Origin: FEN-299 sp963717945
GTDB lineage: Bacteria; Acidobacteriota; Vicinamibacteria; Vicinamibacterales; Fen-181
Direction: 5' to 3'
DNA length: 64,000 bases
Assembly (NCBI GenBank): GCA_963717945.1
Contig: CAVQXT010000007.1
Span: 1,426,001 to 1,490,000 of the forward strand
The notes under the pieces were generated by a model. The model saw only the letters and a list, made by a program, of their open reading frames with translations. It searched no databases and had not been told where the DNA came from. This document shows, piece by piece, positions 9,771-18,272 of this stretch. The number at the start of each line of letters is the position of its first letter. The first letter of the stretch is position 1. The position numbers and the translations under genes were made by a program.

Positions 9771-11999
9771 TCAGCGCGCCGGCGCGCTGACGGGCGGCGG
9801 CGTGCTGAGCACCAGGTTCTCGATGAAGAACTCCATCATCCGGTCCGGTGCGACGCCCGAGTGGCCGGCGTCCGGCCCGACCTGCACTTCGAAGCTCTTG
9901 CCCGCCTTCCTGAGCGCGGCGATGAGCTGCATCGAGTTGGTCGGGTGGACGTTGTTGTCGGCGGTCCCGTAGTAGATGAGGAGCCGGCCGTTCAGCTTGT
10001 CGGCGTAGGTCATGGCGCTGCCGGCTTCGTAGCCCTCCTTGTTCTCCTCCGGGATCCACATATACCGCTCGGTGTAAATGGTGTCGTAGTGGTACCACGC
10101 CGTCGGCGGCGACGAGGCCGAGCCGGCGCGGAATACCTCGGGATGGCGCAGCACGCACATCAGCGATGCGTACCCGCCGTAGGAGGTGCCGTAGATCCCG
10201 ACGCGCTGCCTGTCGAAGTAGGGGCGATTCCAGAGCGCCCTGACCCCTTCGGCCATGTCGTCCATCTCGACCTGGCCCAGCTTCATGTAGATGGCGTCCA
10301 GCGTGCGCTTGCCCATGCCCGGCGCGGCGCGTGAGTCGAGGTTCAGCACGAGGAAACCGTATTCCGTCAGGGCAACGGGCGGCACGAACGTCTCGCGCGC
10401 GGTGTTGCTGGCCGACGCGGGGCCGCCGTACACCTGCACCAGCGCCGGGTACTTCTTCGTCGGGTCGAAGGTGGACGGGAAGTTGATCACCCCGTGCAGC
10501 GTCGTCTTGCCATCGGCCGCCAGGTAGGTGAACATCTCGGCTCTCTTGAATCCGAGCTGTTCGTACTTGGTCATGTCGCTCGCCAGGAGCTCGGCGACCA
10601 CCTTGCCCCTCGCGTCGAGCAGGCGCGTGGCCGGCGGCTTGTCGTGCGTCTGGTAGACGTCCACGATGTGCTGGTTGTCCGGGGCGATGCCGCACGATCC
10701 CGCGCCCGCGCCACCCGGTCCGCCGCGTGCCCCGGCCGGCCTGGGCATGCAGCTCCCGATCGTGTGGTTGAAGGCCGGGTCGGTGAGGCGCACGTTCCCC
10801 TTGCCGTCGAGGCCGACGCGGTGCAGTTGCGTCTTCAGGTAGTTGTCGCCGTCACGAGCGGTGTAGAACACCAGCCCGGCGACCTCGTCGACCTTGACGA
10901 GCGCGACCGCTTCGAACGTCGTGTGCGAGGTCAGCGGGAGCAGCAGCTTGCCCGAGAGGTCGTACAGGTAGAAGTTGCGCCAGCCGGTGCGCTCGGACTC
11001 CCAGATGAACCGGCGCCCGTCCTTCAGGAAGACCATCGCCGGCCGGTTGTCGACCCAGCCGGTGGGCCATTCCTCGTGGATGACGACGCGGCACGCCCCC
11101 GTCGTCGGGTTGGCGGCGGCCAGCTCGAGGATGTTCTGCCGGCGGTTCGTGCGGTTGAAGAGCAGCTCGGTGCCGTCGGGCGACCAGGCGACGCTGTAAA
11201 CGTAATGGCCGACGACCGCGTTGTCGAACGGCTTGCCGTCGCGGACGTCCACCCTCACGGTCTTCCCGGTGACGCGGTCGAAGACGAAGAGATCGACAAC
11301 CGGGTTGGGCCGTCCCGCTTTCGGGTAAGCCTCGACGTCGATGCGGCTGTAGAGCTTCGTCTGATCCATCTGCAGGTAGTAGTCGTCCACCTGCTTCTCG
11401 TCGAAGCGGTAGTAGGCGAGCTTCGTGCTGTCGGGCGACCACCACATGGCGGTTGTCTGCGAGAGTTCCTCGCCATACACCCAGCTGGCCGTGCCGTACT
11501 TGATGCGGTCCTTCTCGTTGCCATCGACCGTCAGCGCCCGCTCGTTCGCGCCCGACGTCTCGCTCAGCCAGAGGTTCCGGTCCCTGTAGAACGCCTTGAA
11601 CTGGTTGTCGGGAGAGGCCGCGGTCGCCACCTGGCGTCCCCGCTCGGGCGCGCCGCCTCGGGCGGACGGCGGACGTCCCTCGCCACGCTGCCCGGCGCCG
11701 CCGGCGCGCTCGGGCGCCGGACCGATCTCGGTCGAGGTCCTGGCGGCGATGTCGTACCGGTAGAGCAGCGCGTCCTTCTGGTATTCGAACGCCGTCCCGG
11801 CGTCCTTCCAGGTCACCGAGAGCGCGCCGGACTTGAAGGCGCCGGTGACCTCCTTGCTCATCTTCTGGTATTGCTCGTAGCCGGGCATGCTCTTGAGGCG
11901 GTCCTGCGCCACGAGCGTCGCGGCCACGACAGCGAGCGCGGCGAGCAGCACGAATCCTGCGCGGCGGGTCGCCGCCAGCCGGGGTCCAATCGTCAACAT
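9771..11999 (-). CDS. Exported S9 family peptidase, dipeptidyl-peptidase IV type
   Basis: A 742-residue protein with a signal peptide (R-R-A-G-F-V-L-L-A-A-L-A-V-V-A-A). The first two thirds form the DPPIV N-terminal beta-propeller (D-N-Q-F-K-A-F-Y-R-D-R-N-L-W and W-S-P-D-S-T-K-L-A-Y-Y-R blocks). The C-terminal alpha/beta hydrolase has the catalytic triad S606 in G-T-S-Y-G-G, D681 in T-A-D-N-N-V-H and H713 in D-A-G-H-S-G. It should release dipeptides or short peptides from proline-containing substrates outside the inner membrane. A GAGGAG sits 5 nt before the ATG at 11999. With the neighbouring gamma-glutamyltransferase it fits peptide or glutathione scavenging. Confidence 0.92.
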   Translation of the reverse strand: MLTIGPRLAATRRAGFVLLAALAVVAATLVAQDRLKSMPGYEQYQKMSKEVTGAFKSGALSVTWKDAGTAFEYQKDALLYRYDIAARTSTEIGPAPERAGGAGQRGEGRPPSARGGAPERGRQVATAASPDNQFKAFYRDRNLWLSETSGANERALTVDGNEKDRIKYGTASWVYGEELSQTTAMWWSPDSTKLAYYRFDEKQVDDYYLQMDQTKLYSRIDVEAYPKAGRPNPVVDLFVFDRVTGKTVRVDVRDGKPFDNAVVGHYVYSVAWSPDGTELLFNRTNRRQNILELAAANPTTGACRVVIHEEWPTGWVDNRPAMVFLKDGRRFIWESERTGWRNFYLYDLSGKLLLPLTSHTTFEAVALVKVDEVAGLVFYTARDGDNYLKTQLHRVGLDGKGNVRLTDPAFNHTIGSCMPRPAGARGGPGGAGAGSCGIAPDNQHIVDVYQTHDKPPATRLLDARGKVVAELLASDMTKYEQLGFKRAEMFTYLAADGKTTLHGVINFPSTFDPTKKYPALVQVYGGPASASNTARETFVPPVALTEYGFLVLNLDSRAAPGMGKRTLDAIYMKLGQVEMDDMAEGVRALWNRPYFDRQRVGIYGTSYGGYASLMCVLRHPEVFRAGSASSPPTAWYHYDTIYTERYMWIPEENKEGYEAGSAMTYADKLNGRLLIYYGTADNNVHPTNSMQLIAALRKAGKSFEVQVGPDAGHSGVAPDRMMEFFIENLVLSTPPPVSAPAR

Positions 12000-12152
12000 C
12001 CGATACTCCTCGTGTTCGGGGGCACGTGCGTGTCCCACGCTTGTACCCGATTTGGGCCACGGAGGCAATGTCCGACTCGTCTGTCTGTCCGACCCCTGAC
12101 AGCGGCCCTGGCGGCAGGAGGCGGATGCGTGCGGCTGGTCGCGCCTTCGTGG

Positions 12153-12158
12153 TAGTTT
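12153..12158 (+). promoter_or_regulatory. Putative -10 box for leaderless transcription of uup
   Basis: TAGTTT followed by six bases (CGTCAG) and the ATG at 12165. No Shine-Dalgarno sequence precedes this start. The spacing equals that seen at 7915, 25758, 44447 and 59512. Confidence 0.4.
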
Positions 12159-12164
12159 CGTCAG

Positions 12165-14093
12165 ATGCCGCTCCTGACCGTGGACCACGTCTCGATCGCC
12201 TTCGGCCATCTCCCGTTGCTCGACGACGCGAGCGCGCAGGTCGAGGCGGGGGAGCGGGTGGCGGTCATCGGGCGGAACGGGACGGGGAAATCGACGCTCC
12301 TGCAGATCGTGAACGGGGAAGTCGCTCCTGACTCAGGATCGGTGTGGCGCCAGGTTGGGCTGAAGACCGCCAGACTCGACCAGGACGCGTCACTGTCGGA
12401 TTCCCGGACCGTGTTCGAGGTGGTGGCCGAGGGGCTGGGGAGCTTGAGCGAGTTGGTGGCGGCGTACCACCATGCGGCCGTGCTGGTGGCGGACGACGCG
12501 CAGGTGGCGCGGCTGGAGCGCCTGGGTCGCTTGCAGCACGAGCTCGAGGAGCGCGACGGCTGGCGCCTCGAGGAGCGCGTCGAGCAGGTGTTGTCGCATC
12601 TCGATCTGCCGGCGGATGCGGCCGTGGACACGTTGTCGGGCGGATGGCGCCGCCGCGTCCTGCTGGCCCGCGCCCTGGTGTCGCAGCCCGACCTGCTGCT
12701 GCTCGACGAACCCACCAACCACCTGGACATCGACGCCATCGCGTGGCTCGAAGCGTACCTCGCCGATTTCGCCGGCGCGGTCGTCTTCGTCACCCACGAC
12801 CGCGCCTTCCTCCAGCGTCTCGCCACCCGCATCGTCGAGCTGGACCGCGGGCGGCTGACGTCATGGCCGGGCGACTACGCGACGTTCCTGCGACGGAAGG
12901 AAGAGGCGCTCGCGGCCGAGGCGGGCCAGCAGGAGAAGTTCGACCGGAAGCTGGCCGAAGAGGAGGCCTGGCTGCGGCAGGGGATCAAGGCCCGGAGGAC
13001 GAGGAACGAAGGCCGGGTGCGCGCGCTGCTGAAAATGCGCGAGGAGCGCGCCGCGCGGCGGACGCTCCTGGGCGCGGTCCGGATGCAGGTCGAGCACGCC
13101 GACCCGTCCGGCAAGCTGGTGTTCGAGGCGGAGGCCATCGGCAAGCGCTTCGCCGATCGGGTCGTGGTGGACGGGTTCTCGGCGCGGGTCATGCGCGGAG
13201 ACCGCGTGGGCGTGATCGGCGCCAACGGCGTCGGCAAGACCACGCTGCTGCGCATGCTGCTCGGCGAGCTGGCGCCGGACCAGGGGGAAGTGCGGGCGGG
13301 CGCCAACGTGCAGGTGGCCTACTACGACCAGCAGCGCGAGCAGCTCGACCCGGAACGCACGGTCTTCGACACGGTCGGCGAGGGGAGCGAGGTCGTCGTG
13401 GTGGCCGGTCGCTCGCGCCACGTGAACGGGTACCTCAAGGACTTCCTGTTTCCCCCGGAGCGGGCGCGTTCGCCCGTGAAGGCGCTGTCCGGGGGCGAAC
13501 GGAACCGGTTGCTCCTGGCGCGGCTGTTCACGCGGCCGGCCAACGTCCTGGTGCTCGATGAGCCGACCAACGACCTCGACCTCGAGACGCTCGAGCTGCT
13601 CGAGGCGCAGCTGGTCGAATGGCCCGGGACGCTGATCCTCGTCAGCCACGACCGCGTGTTCCTCGACAACGTCGTGACGAGCACGTTCGTGTTCGAAGGC
13701 GACGGTCGCGTCGCCGAGTACGTCGGCGGCTACGAGGACTACCTGCGCGCGAGTCACGCCGCTGCGCGGGCCGCGGCCGAGGTGCCGGACCTGGAAGGCC
13801 GCCGTCGCGCGAGCGTGGCGGCGAGACGTGATGCGGCGGGCGCGGCCGGATCGGTCGCCGCCGGGAAGCGCCTGTCGTACATGGAACAGCGGGAGTTCGA
13901 CGGGTTGCCCGCGCGCATCGAGGCGCTCGAGGCCGAGCAGCAGCGGTTGCACGCCGCCGTGGCCGCTCCCGAGTTCTACAAAGAGACGCCGGACGAAATC
14001 AGGAAGACGCTGGCTCGTCTCGACGAGCTGCAGGCCGCCCTGCTCGCCGCCTACGCGCGCTGGGACGATCTCGACTCCCGGCGCCCGACGTAA
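12165..14093 (+). CDS. uup: ABC-F family ATPase Uup
   Basis: A 642-residue soluble protein with two ATP-binding cassettes and no membrane segments. Cassette 1 has Walker A G-R-N-G-T-G-K-S-T, signature L-S-G-G-W and Walker B L-L-L-D-E-P-T-N-H-L-D; cassette 2 has G-A-N-G-V-G-K-T-T, L-S-G-G-E and L-V-L-D-E-P-T-N-D-L-D. The linker between them and a C-terminal coiled coil (about 565-640, Y-M-E-Q-R-E-F-D...A-P-E-F-Y) identify the Uup branch, which binds ribosomes or branched DNA and limits transposon precise excision in E. coli. The signature L-S-G-G-W in cassette 1 is a mild deviation. The gene is convergent with the GH38 gene; a large inverted repeat separates them. Confidence 0.9.
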   Translation: MPLLTVDHVSIAFGHLPLLDDASAQVEAGERVAVIGRNGTGKSTLLQIVNGEVAPDSGSVWRQVGLKTARLDQDASLSDSRTVFEVVAEGLGSLSELVAAYHHAAVLVADDAQVARLERLGRLQHELEERDGWRLEERVEQVLSHLDLPADAAVDTLSGGWRRRVLLARALVSQPDLLLLDEPTNHLDIDAIAWLEAYLADFAGAVVFVTHDRAFLQRLATRIVELDRGRLTSWPGDYATFLRRKEEALAAEAGQQEKFDRKLAEEEAWLRQGIKARRTRNEGRVRALLKMREERAARRTLLGAVRMQVEHADPSGKLVFEAEAIGKRFADRVVVDGFSARVMRGDRVGVIGANGVGKTTLLRMLLGELAPDQGEVRAGANVQVAYYDQQREQLDPERTVFDTVGEGSEVVVVAGRSRHVNGYLKDFLFPPERARSPVKALSGGERNRLLLARLFTRPANVLVLDEPTNDLDLETLELLEAQLVEWPGTLILVSHDRVFLDNVVTSTFVFEGDGRVAEYVGGYEDYLRASHAAARAAAEVPDLEGRRRASVAARRDAAGAAGSVAAGKRLSYMEQREFDGLPARIEALEAEQQRLHAAVAAPEFYKETPDEIRKTLARLDELQAALLAAYARWDDLDSRRPT

Positions 14094-14109
14094 TTTCGCC
14101 CGTCGCCCC

Positions 14110-14180
14110 CAATTGGATCGGGACGAATTTCAGTTTCTGCCAACTTGGCACGGAAGTTCCAATTCGTCCCGATCCAATTG
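14110..14180. repeat. Perfect 20-bp inverted repeat between convergent genes
   Basis: Bases 14110-14129 (CAATTGGATCGGGACGAATT) are the exact reverse complement of 14161-14180. The 31-nt loop contains a smaller AACTT/AAGTT pairing. It sits 16 nt after uup and 3 nt before the end of the GH38 gene. It could act as a bidirectional terminator, although no T-tract follows either arm, or be a mobile palindrome of REP/MITE type. Confidence 0.85.
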
Positions 14181-14183
14181 ACG

Positions 14184-17100
14184 CTAGCGACGTCCCAGGT
14201 CCGGTGCGTAGAGCGGTGCGGCCGCCACGACCGGCGCCGAGGGCTCGTTCGAGACCGTGACCGCGAAGATGCGAATCCGGTCGTTGACCGGGAGCACGAT
14301 GGCCGTCGCGCCCGCCGGCAGGTCCACCGCATACTCGAACACGTAACTGAAGATGTACGGCTCGTTGCCTTCTCGGGAATGGCGATGGGTCGTCACCAGG
14401 GCCACCGTGTCGCGCTTCATGAAGCCTGGACGGATGTTCTCGAGCCCCGTGATCGCAGGCAGCGGCGCCGGCGCTCCTGGCTTCGCGCCCGGGGCTCCTG
14501 CCACGGGTTTGGGCGCAGGCACCCACTTCGTCACCATCTGCGATTCGATGTCGGCGAGGGCCCAGGACTGATCTTCCGTCTTGGCGACGAATACCTCGCG
14601 CAGAATCCGGTCGTCGCGCAGCCGGCTGTCCCACTGGCCGATGGCACCCGACCATTCCTGGACGTTGAACGGCACCCGCGAAGCCGCGGCGCCTTGCCGC
14701 TCGATGGTCAGGGCCGCGCGCTGGTCCGCGCCGACGGCGGAGGCCAGAATGTAGACGCGATTGAACGCGCCCTTCGGCAGCGCGACCCGCTGTCCTTTCG
14801 CCGCCATCACGTTCCTGGCGCCTGCCGTGGTCGGGCCGAAGCGGAAGGACACGGCGCCGAGCGACAGCGAGTCGGGAATCTGCTCGGCGGGGAAGGCATG
14901 GCCTCGGCCGTCGAAATCGGCGCCGGCCCGGTTGGCGTCGCTCGACGTCCCGTTGAGATCGAAGGCCAGCGCCAGCGGCACGCTCGTGACCGGCGCGACA
15001 CGAACGCCAGGAGTGGCCGTCGTCACCGCGAACGTCCTGGGCTGGTACGCGCCGAGCGTGAAACTCAGCTTGCCGCCGGCCACTTCGGCGTCACCGAGCG
15101 GCTCCTCGGCCGCGTTGATCTCACGCGCCTTCTGGACGCCGCCGGGCAGTGCGAGCTGCACGGGGCCCGTCGGCTTCCCGTAGAGTTCCTGCACGCGGAT
15201 GACCAGCTCGTCGGAGTCCTCGGCCTTCTTGAACGCGCGCACCGCCACCTGGCCGCCGGTGTCGGTCATCTCGAGCAGCCCGAAGGCGCGGCCAAGGGCG
15301 CCGTCGTGGGGCTGCGCCTGGAAGGCGGACAGCGGCTGGTTCAGCCGCGCCGCCGTCATCGGCACGCGGCCGTCGCGCCAGCCGCCCGCATGCCCGGCGA
15401 TGGCGTAGGTGAAGTGGTGGTGGCCGATATCGTTGGTGCTCTGGTAGACGAAGCTCTCGTTCGGCCTCGGCGTGTGGATCAGCGTGAGCCGCAGCTCGTT
15501 GTCGGCCGGCTTGTCCCAGCCGTACTTGGAGTCGTTGACGATCGCGGCGCCGAAACGCCCGCCGGCATCGGTGATGTCGGCCCACTGCTGCGCGGGGACC
15601 TCGTAGAGGTCGGCCGTGGCGTTGGGGCGCTCGAACGTGCCGAGGCCGAGATCGTAAGTGGCCTTGGGGCTCGAGGCGGTCAGCGGAAATGATGCCTTCA
15701 GGAGCCGGCCCGGGGACCGCCAGTCCACCTGGGTGTCGAACTCGACGCGGTCGCCTCCCTGGGCCAACTGGATGCGCTGCACGATCTTCGAGCCCTCCAC
15801 GGTCCGTGTGACTTCCAGCACGACCCTCGCCGGGCCGCGCTCGAGGATGCGGACCGTCGGCCTGGCCGCGCAGGCCAGCGGCGGCTTGCTGACCGTCTCC
15901 CACAAGATCTCCCACGCCGGCCAGCGAAACGAGGGGTTGTCGAACAACTCGAGGCGCGCGGGCGCCTTCAGCAGTTCCGTGGCGGCCAGCTTGTCGAAGA
16001 TCGACGCGACATCGCCGTTGGCGTCGAGCTTCACCCGGTAGCGGTCGCTCTCGAGCGACGACAGGGTGACTTTCAGCGAACCCGGCCCGGCGGGTTTCGC
16101 GGCGCGGGCGACGTCGAACACCTTGAAGGCGATCGGCGGCATCTCGGCCAGAAACGCGATCGTGGCACTGCCCGGCTGGCTCGACACCACCTGCGCCGGC
16201 ACGTCGCGGCCCGTGGCCGTGTCGATGACGCGCACGCCCGCGGCCGGCGGCCCCGGCCACCGCACCGTGGCTTCGAGCGGATCGGCGCGTCCGACGCCGA
16301 GGGCGTTGTAGACGACGAGCGGGACGTGGGCCGACGCGGAGCCCGACGGCGCGGCCGGGCGCGTGTCGAGGCCGCTCGCCACGGCGCCAACCGCGCCGGT
16401 CAGCACCGACGCGAACTGGTTCGCGGAGATGAGCTCGTCGTTCCACGAGAACTGGTAGGCCTGGGGAATGCTCGTGCCCGTGAGATCGTCGTGGAACTGG
16501 TGCCACAGGAACCTCGTCCACGCCGCCCGCAGGCGCTCGCGGGGGTAGGCGGGCCCGCCGACCCACTCGGCCGCGACGCTGGCGCGCTCCGCCGCGTCGG
16601 CGAGCTGCTCGTTCCGCCGGTTGAACGCCTTCATCGCCGCCTGAGAGGTGTAGCAGCCGACGCCGTGCGTCTTGAGCAGGAGTTCGCCCTCGTAGACCGG
16701 CAGCGACGCGCGCTCGGAGGGAGTCAGGTCGCGCGCGAGCTGGTCGGCCGAGACGTTCCGGACCTGCACCGCGCCCGCCGTGTTGTCGATCGCCTTCTCG
16801 ACCCACTCGACCGACTGGGCATCCGGCGCGCCCCCCTGGTCGCCGACGCCGAAGTACCGGAAGCCGATCGTCCGCCCCGACGGAAGCGCGACCATGTCGC
16901 CGGTCCACTTGGGGTCGTTCGAGATGTCGCTCCTCACCTCGGCCACGTAGTCGCCGGCTCGCAGCGAGGCCACCAGCGCCTGGCCATCCGGCCCCTTCCA
17001 CAGGCCGACGGCGAACGGCGTCGGCCTGGCTGCGCCCCACGACAGCTTCTGCGTCGAAAAGGCGCGAAGCCCGGACTGCGCGCCGATCGACGGCAGCGCG

Positions 17101-17579
17101 AAGCCGAACCCGAAGCAGTCGGGCAGGTAGATGTCGAGCGGGACCCGGCCGAACTCCTGCCGGAAGAACCGCTTGCCGTAGAGCGCCTGCCGGAACAGGG
17201 CTTCGGGGGAGGGGATGTTCGTGTCCACCGCGTTGATCCAGGACCCCGAGAGACGCCACCGGCCGTCGCCCACGTACTTCTGCAGCCGCGTCCACGCCTC
17301 GGGGTGGTACTCCTTGAACCACATGTAGTGGATCGCCCCCTCGAAGTTGAACGTGTAGTCGGGGAAGCGATCGATCAAGGCGAAGTTGTCGAAGAAGGTC
17401 GAGGGCACGAACTGGCGGATCGTGTCCTGGACCGTCCAGTTCCACTGCGTGTCCAGGTGCGAGTTCGACACCAGGTAGAGGGTGGGCCTCTGCGCGGCAG
17501 GCGGCTGCTGGGTGTGCACGCCCGAGGCGCCGAGCCAGGCGGCGACGACGCTGACGACGAGGATGCGCGTGAGTGTCAT
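14184..17579 (-). CDS. Secreted glycoside hydrolase family 38 alpha-mannosidase-like enzyme
   Basis: An 1131-residue protein with a signal peptide (MTLTRILVVSVVAAWLGASG). The N-terminal domain begins with the GH38 metal site S-N-S-H-L-D-T-Q-W-N-W (H and D are zinc ligands), followed by P-D-C-F-G-F-G-F near residue 154, whose aspartate is the expected nucleophile. A central helical domain and C-terminal beta domains (about 530-1131) follow, as in family 38. It should remove mannose or a related sugar from glycans outside the cytoplasm. GGAGG 7 nt before ATG 17579 supports this start over an in-frame ATG 19 codons upstream. A proline/alanine-rich stretch near residue 1030 (K-P-V-A-G-A-P-G-A-K-P-G-A-P-A-P) is a linker. 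Confidence 0.87.
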   Translation of the reverse strand: MTLTRILVVSVVAAWLGASGVHTQQPPAAQRPTLYLVSNSHLDTQWNWTVQDTIRQFVPSTFFDNFALIDRFPDYTFNFEGAIHYMWFKEYHPEAWTRLQKYVGDGRWRLSGSWINAVDTNIPSPEALFRQALYGKRFFRQEFGRVPLDIYLPDCFGFGFALPSIGAQSGLRAFSTQKLSWGAARPTPFAVGLWKGPDGQALVASLRAGDYVAEVRSDISNDPKWTGDMVALPSGRTIGFRYFGVGDQGGAPDAQSVEWVEKAIDNTAGAVQVRNVSADQLARDLTPSERASLPVYEGELLLKTHGVGCYTSQAAMKAFNRRNEQLADAAERASVAAEWVGGPAYPRERLRAAWTRFLWHQFHDDLTGTSIPQAYQFSWNDELISANQFASVLTGAVGAVASGLDTRPAAPSGSASAHVPLVVYNALGVGRADPLEATVRWPGPPAAGVRVIDTATGRDVPAQVVSSQPGSATIAFLAEMPPIAFKVFDVARAAKPAGPGSLKVTLSSLESDRYRVKLDANGDVASIFDKLAATELLKAPARLELFDNPSFRWPAWEILWETVSKPPLACAARPTVRILERGPARVVLEVTRTVEGSKIVQRIQLAQGGDRVEFDTQVDWRSPGRLLKASFPLTASSPKATYDLGLGTFERPNATADLYEVPAQQWADITDAGGRFGAAIVNDSKYGWDKPADNELRLTLIHTPRPNESFVYQSTNDIGHHHFTYAIAGHAGGWRDGRVPMTAARLNQPLSAFQAQPHDGALGRAFGLLEMTDTGGQVAVRAFKKAEDSDELVIRVQELYGKPTGPVQLALPGGVQKAREINAAEEPLGDAEVAGGKLSFTLGAYQPRTFAVTTATPGVRVAPVTSVPLALAFDLNGTSSDANRAGADFDGRGHAFPAEQIPDSLSLGAVSFRFGPTTAGARNVMAAKGQRVALPKGAFNRVYILASAVGADQRAALTIERQGAAASRVPFNVQEWSGAIGQWDSRLRDDRILREVFVAKTEDQSWALADIESQMVTKWVPAPKPVAGAPGAKPGAPAPLPAITGLENIRPGFMKRDTVALVTTHRHSREGNEPYIFSYVFEYAVDLPAGATAIVLPVNDRIRIFAVTVSNEPSAPVVAAAPLYAPDLGRR

Positions 17580-17677
17580 GGACCACCCTCCGGTGGCGCG
17601 AAATCGGCCCTTGACGCCGGGCGCGAGACCAATCACTCTAGTTCGAGCCCCGTCGATGTAGTTCCACGGAGATCGCG

Positions 17678-18262
17678 ATGGCTGACGCCGCCCGGACCGA
17701 TGAACTCCTGGCCTTCTTCAAGGCCCTCTCGGATGCCAACCGCCTGAAGATCGTCGCGCTGCTCGCCGCGGGGGAGCGCTCGGTCGAGCAGCTGGCCGCC
17801 AAGCTCGGGCTCACTTCGCCGACCGTGTCGCACCACCTGGCGCGGCTGTCGGCCATCGGCCTCGTGAGCGCGCGGGCCGAGGGGTATTACAGCATCTACC
17901 GCCTCGAGGAGGGCGCCCTGGCGGCGATGTCGCTCCGCCTGCTGAACGAGGCCACGCTGCCCGCCGTGGCGGCCGGCGTCGAGACCGACGCCTACGACCG
18001 GAAGGTCCTCGCGACGTTCATGCACGAGGACGGCCGCATCCGGGCGTTCCCGGCCCAGCGCAAGAAGGAGCTGGCCATCCTCCGCCACGTGGTCAAGGCC
18101 TTCGAGCCCGGCCGGCGCTACAGCGAGAAGGAAGTCAACACCGTGCTGCGCCGCTTCAACGCCGACACCGCTCGGCTCCGGCGCCACCTGGTCGACTTCG
18201 GCTTCATGCTGCGCCAGGGCGGCGGGGGCGACTACTGGACCGCCGAGGCGTCCGGCCGCTGA
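17678..18262 (+). CDS. ArsR-family regulator with DUF2087 domain
   Basis: A 194-residue protein. Residues 8-90 form a winged helix of the ArsR type: L-S-D-A-N-R-L-K-I-V-A-L-L leads into the recognition helix L-T-S-P-T-V-S-H-H-L-A-R-L. No metal-binding C-x-C motif is present, so it is not a classic metal sensor. Residues 110-190 match DUF2087 (F-P-A-Q-R-K-K-E-L-A-I-L-R-H-V...Y-S-E-K-E-V-N), a domain found in regulators and alone. GGAG lies 8 nt before the ATG. It is divergent from the mannosidase, 98 nt away, which makes that gene a possible target; this is inference. Confidence 0.87.
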   Translation: MADAARTDELLAFFKALSDANRLKIVALLAAGERSVEQLAAKLGLTSPTVSHHLARLSAIGLVSARAEGYYSIYRLEEGALAAMSLRLLNEATLPAVAAGVETDAYDRKVLATFMHEDGRIRAFPAQRKKELAILRHVVKAFEPGRRYSEKEVNTVLRRFNADTARLRRHLVDFGFMLRQGGGGDYWTAEASGR

Positions 18263-18272
18263 CCGGCGCGGG

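Noticed and set aside
4993..9972. A 1659-codon forward open frame
   Set aside because: It is antisense to the BNR and gamma-glutamyltransferase genes, both with clear motifs, and its composition (R, G, H, V, D-rich without domains) is that of a GC-rich shadow.
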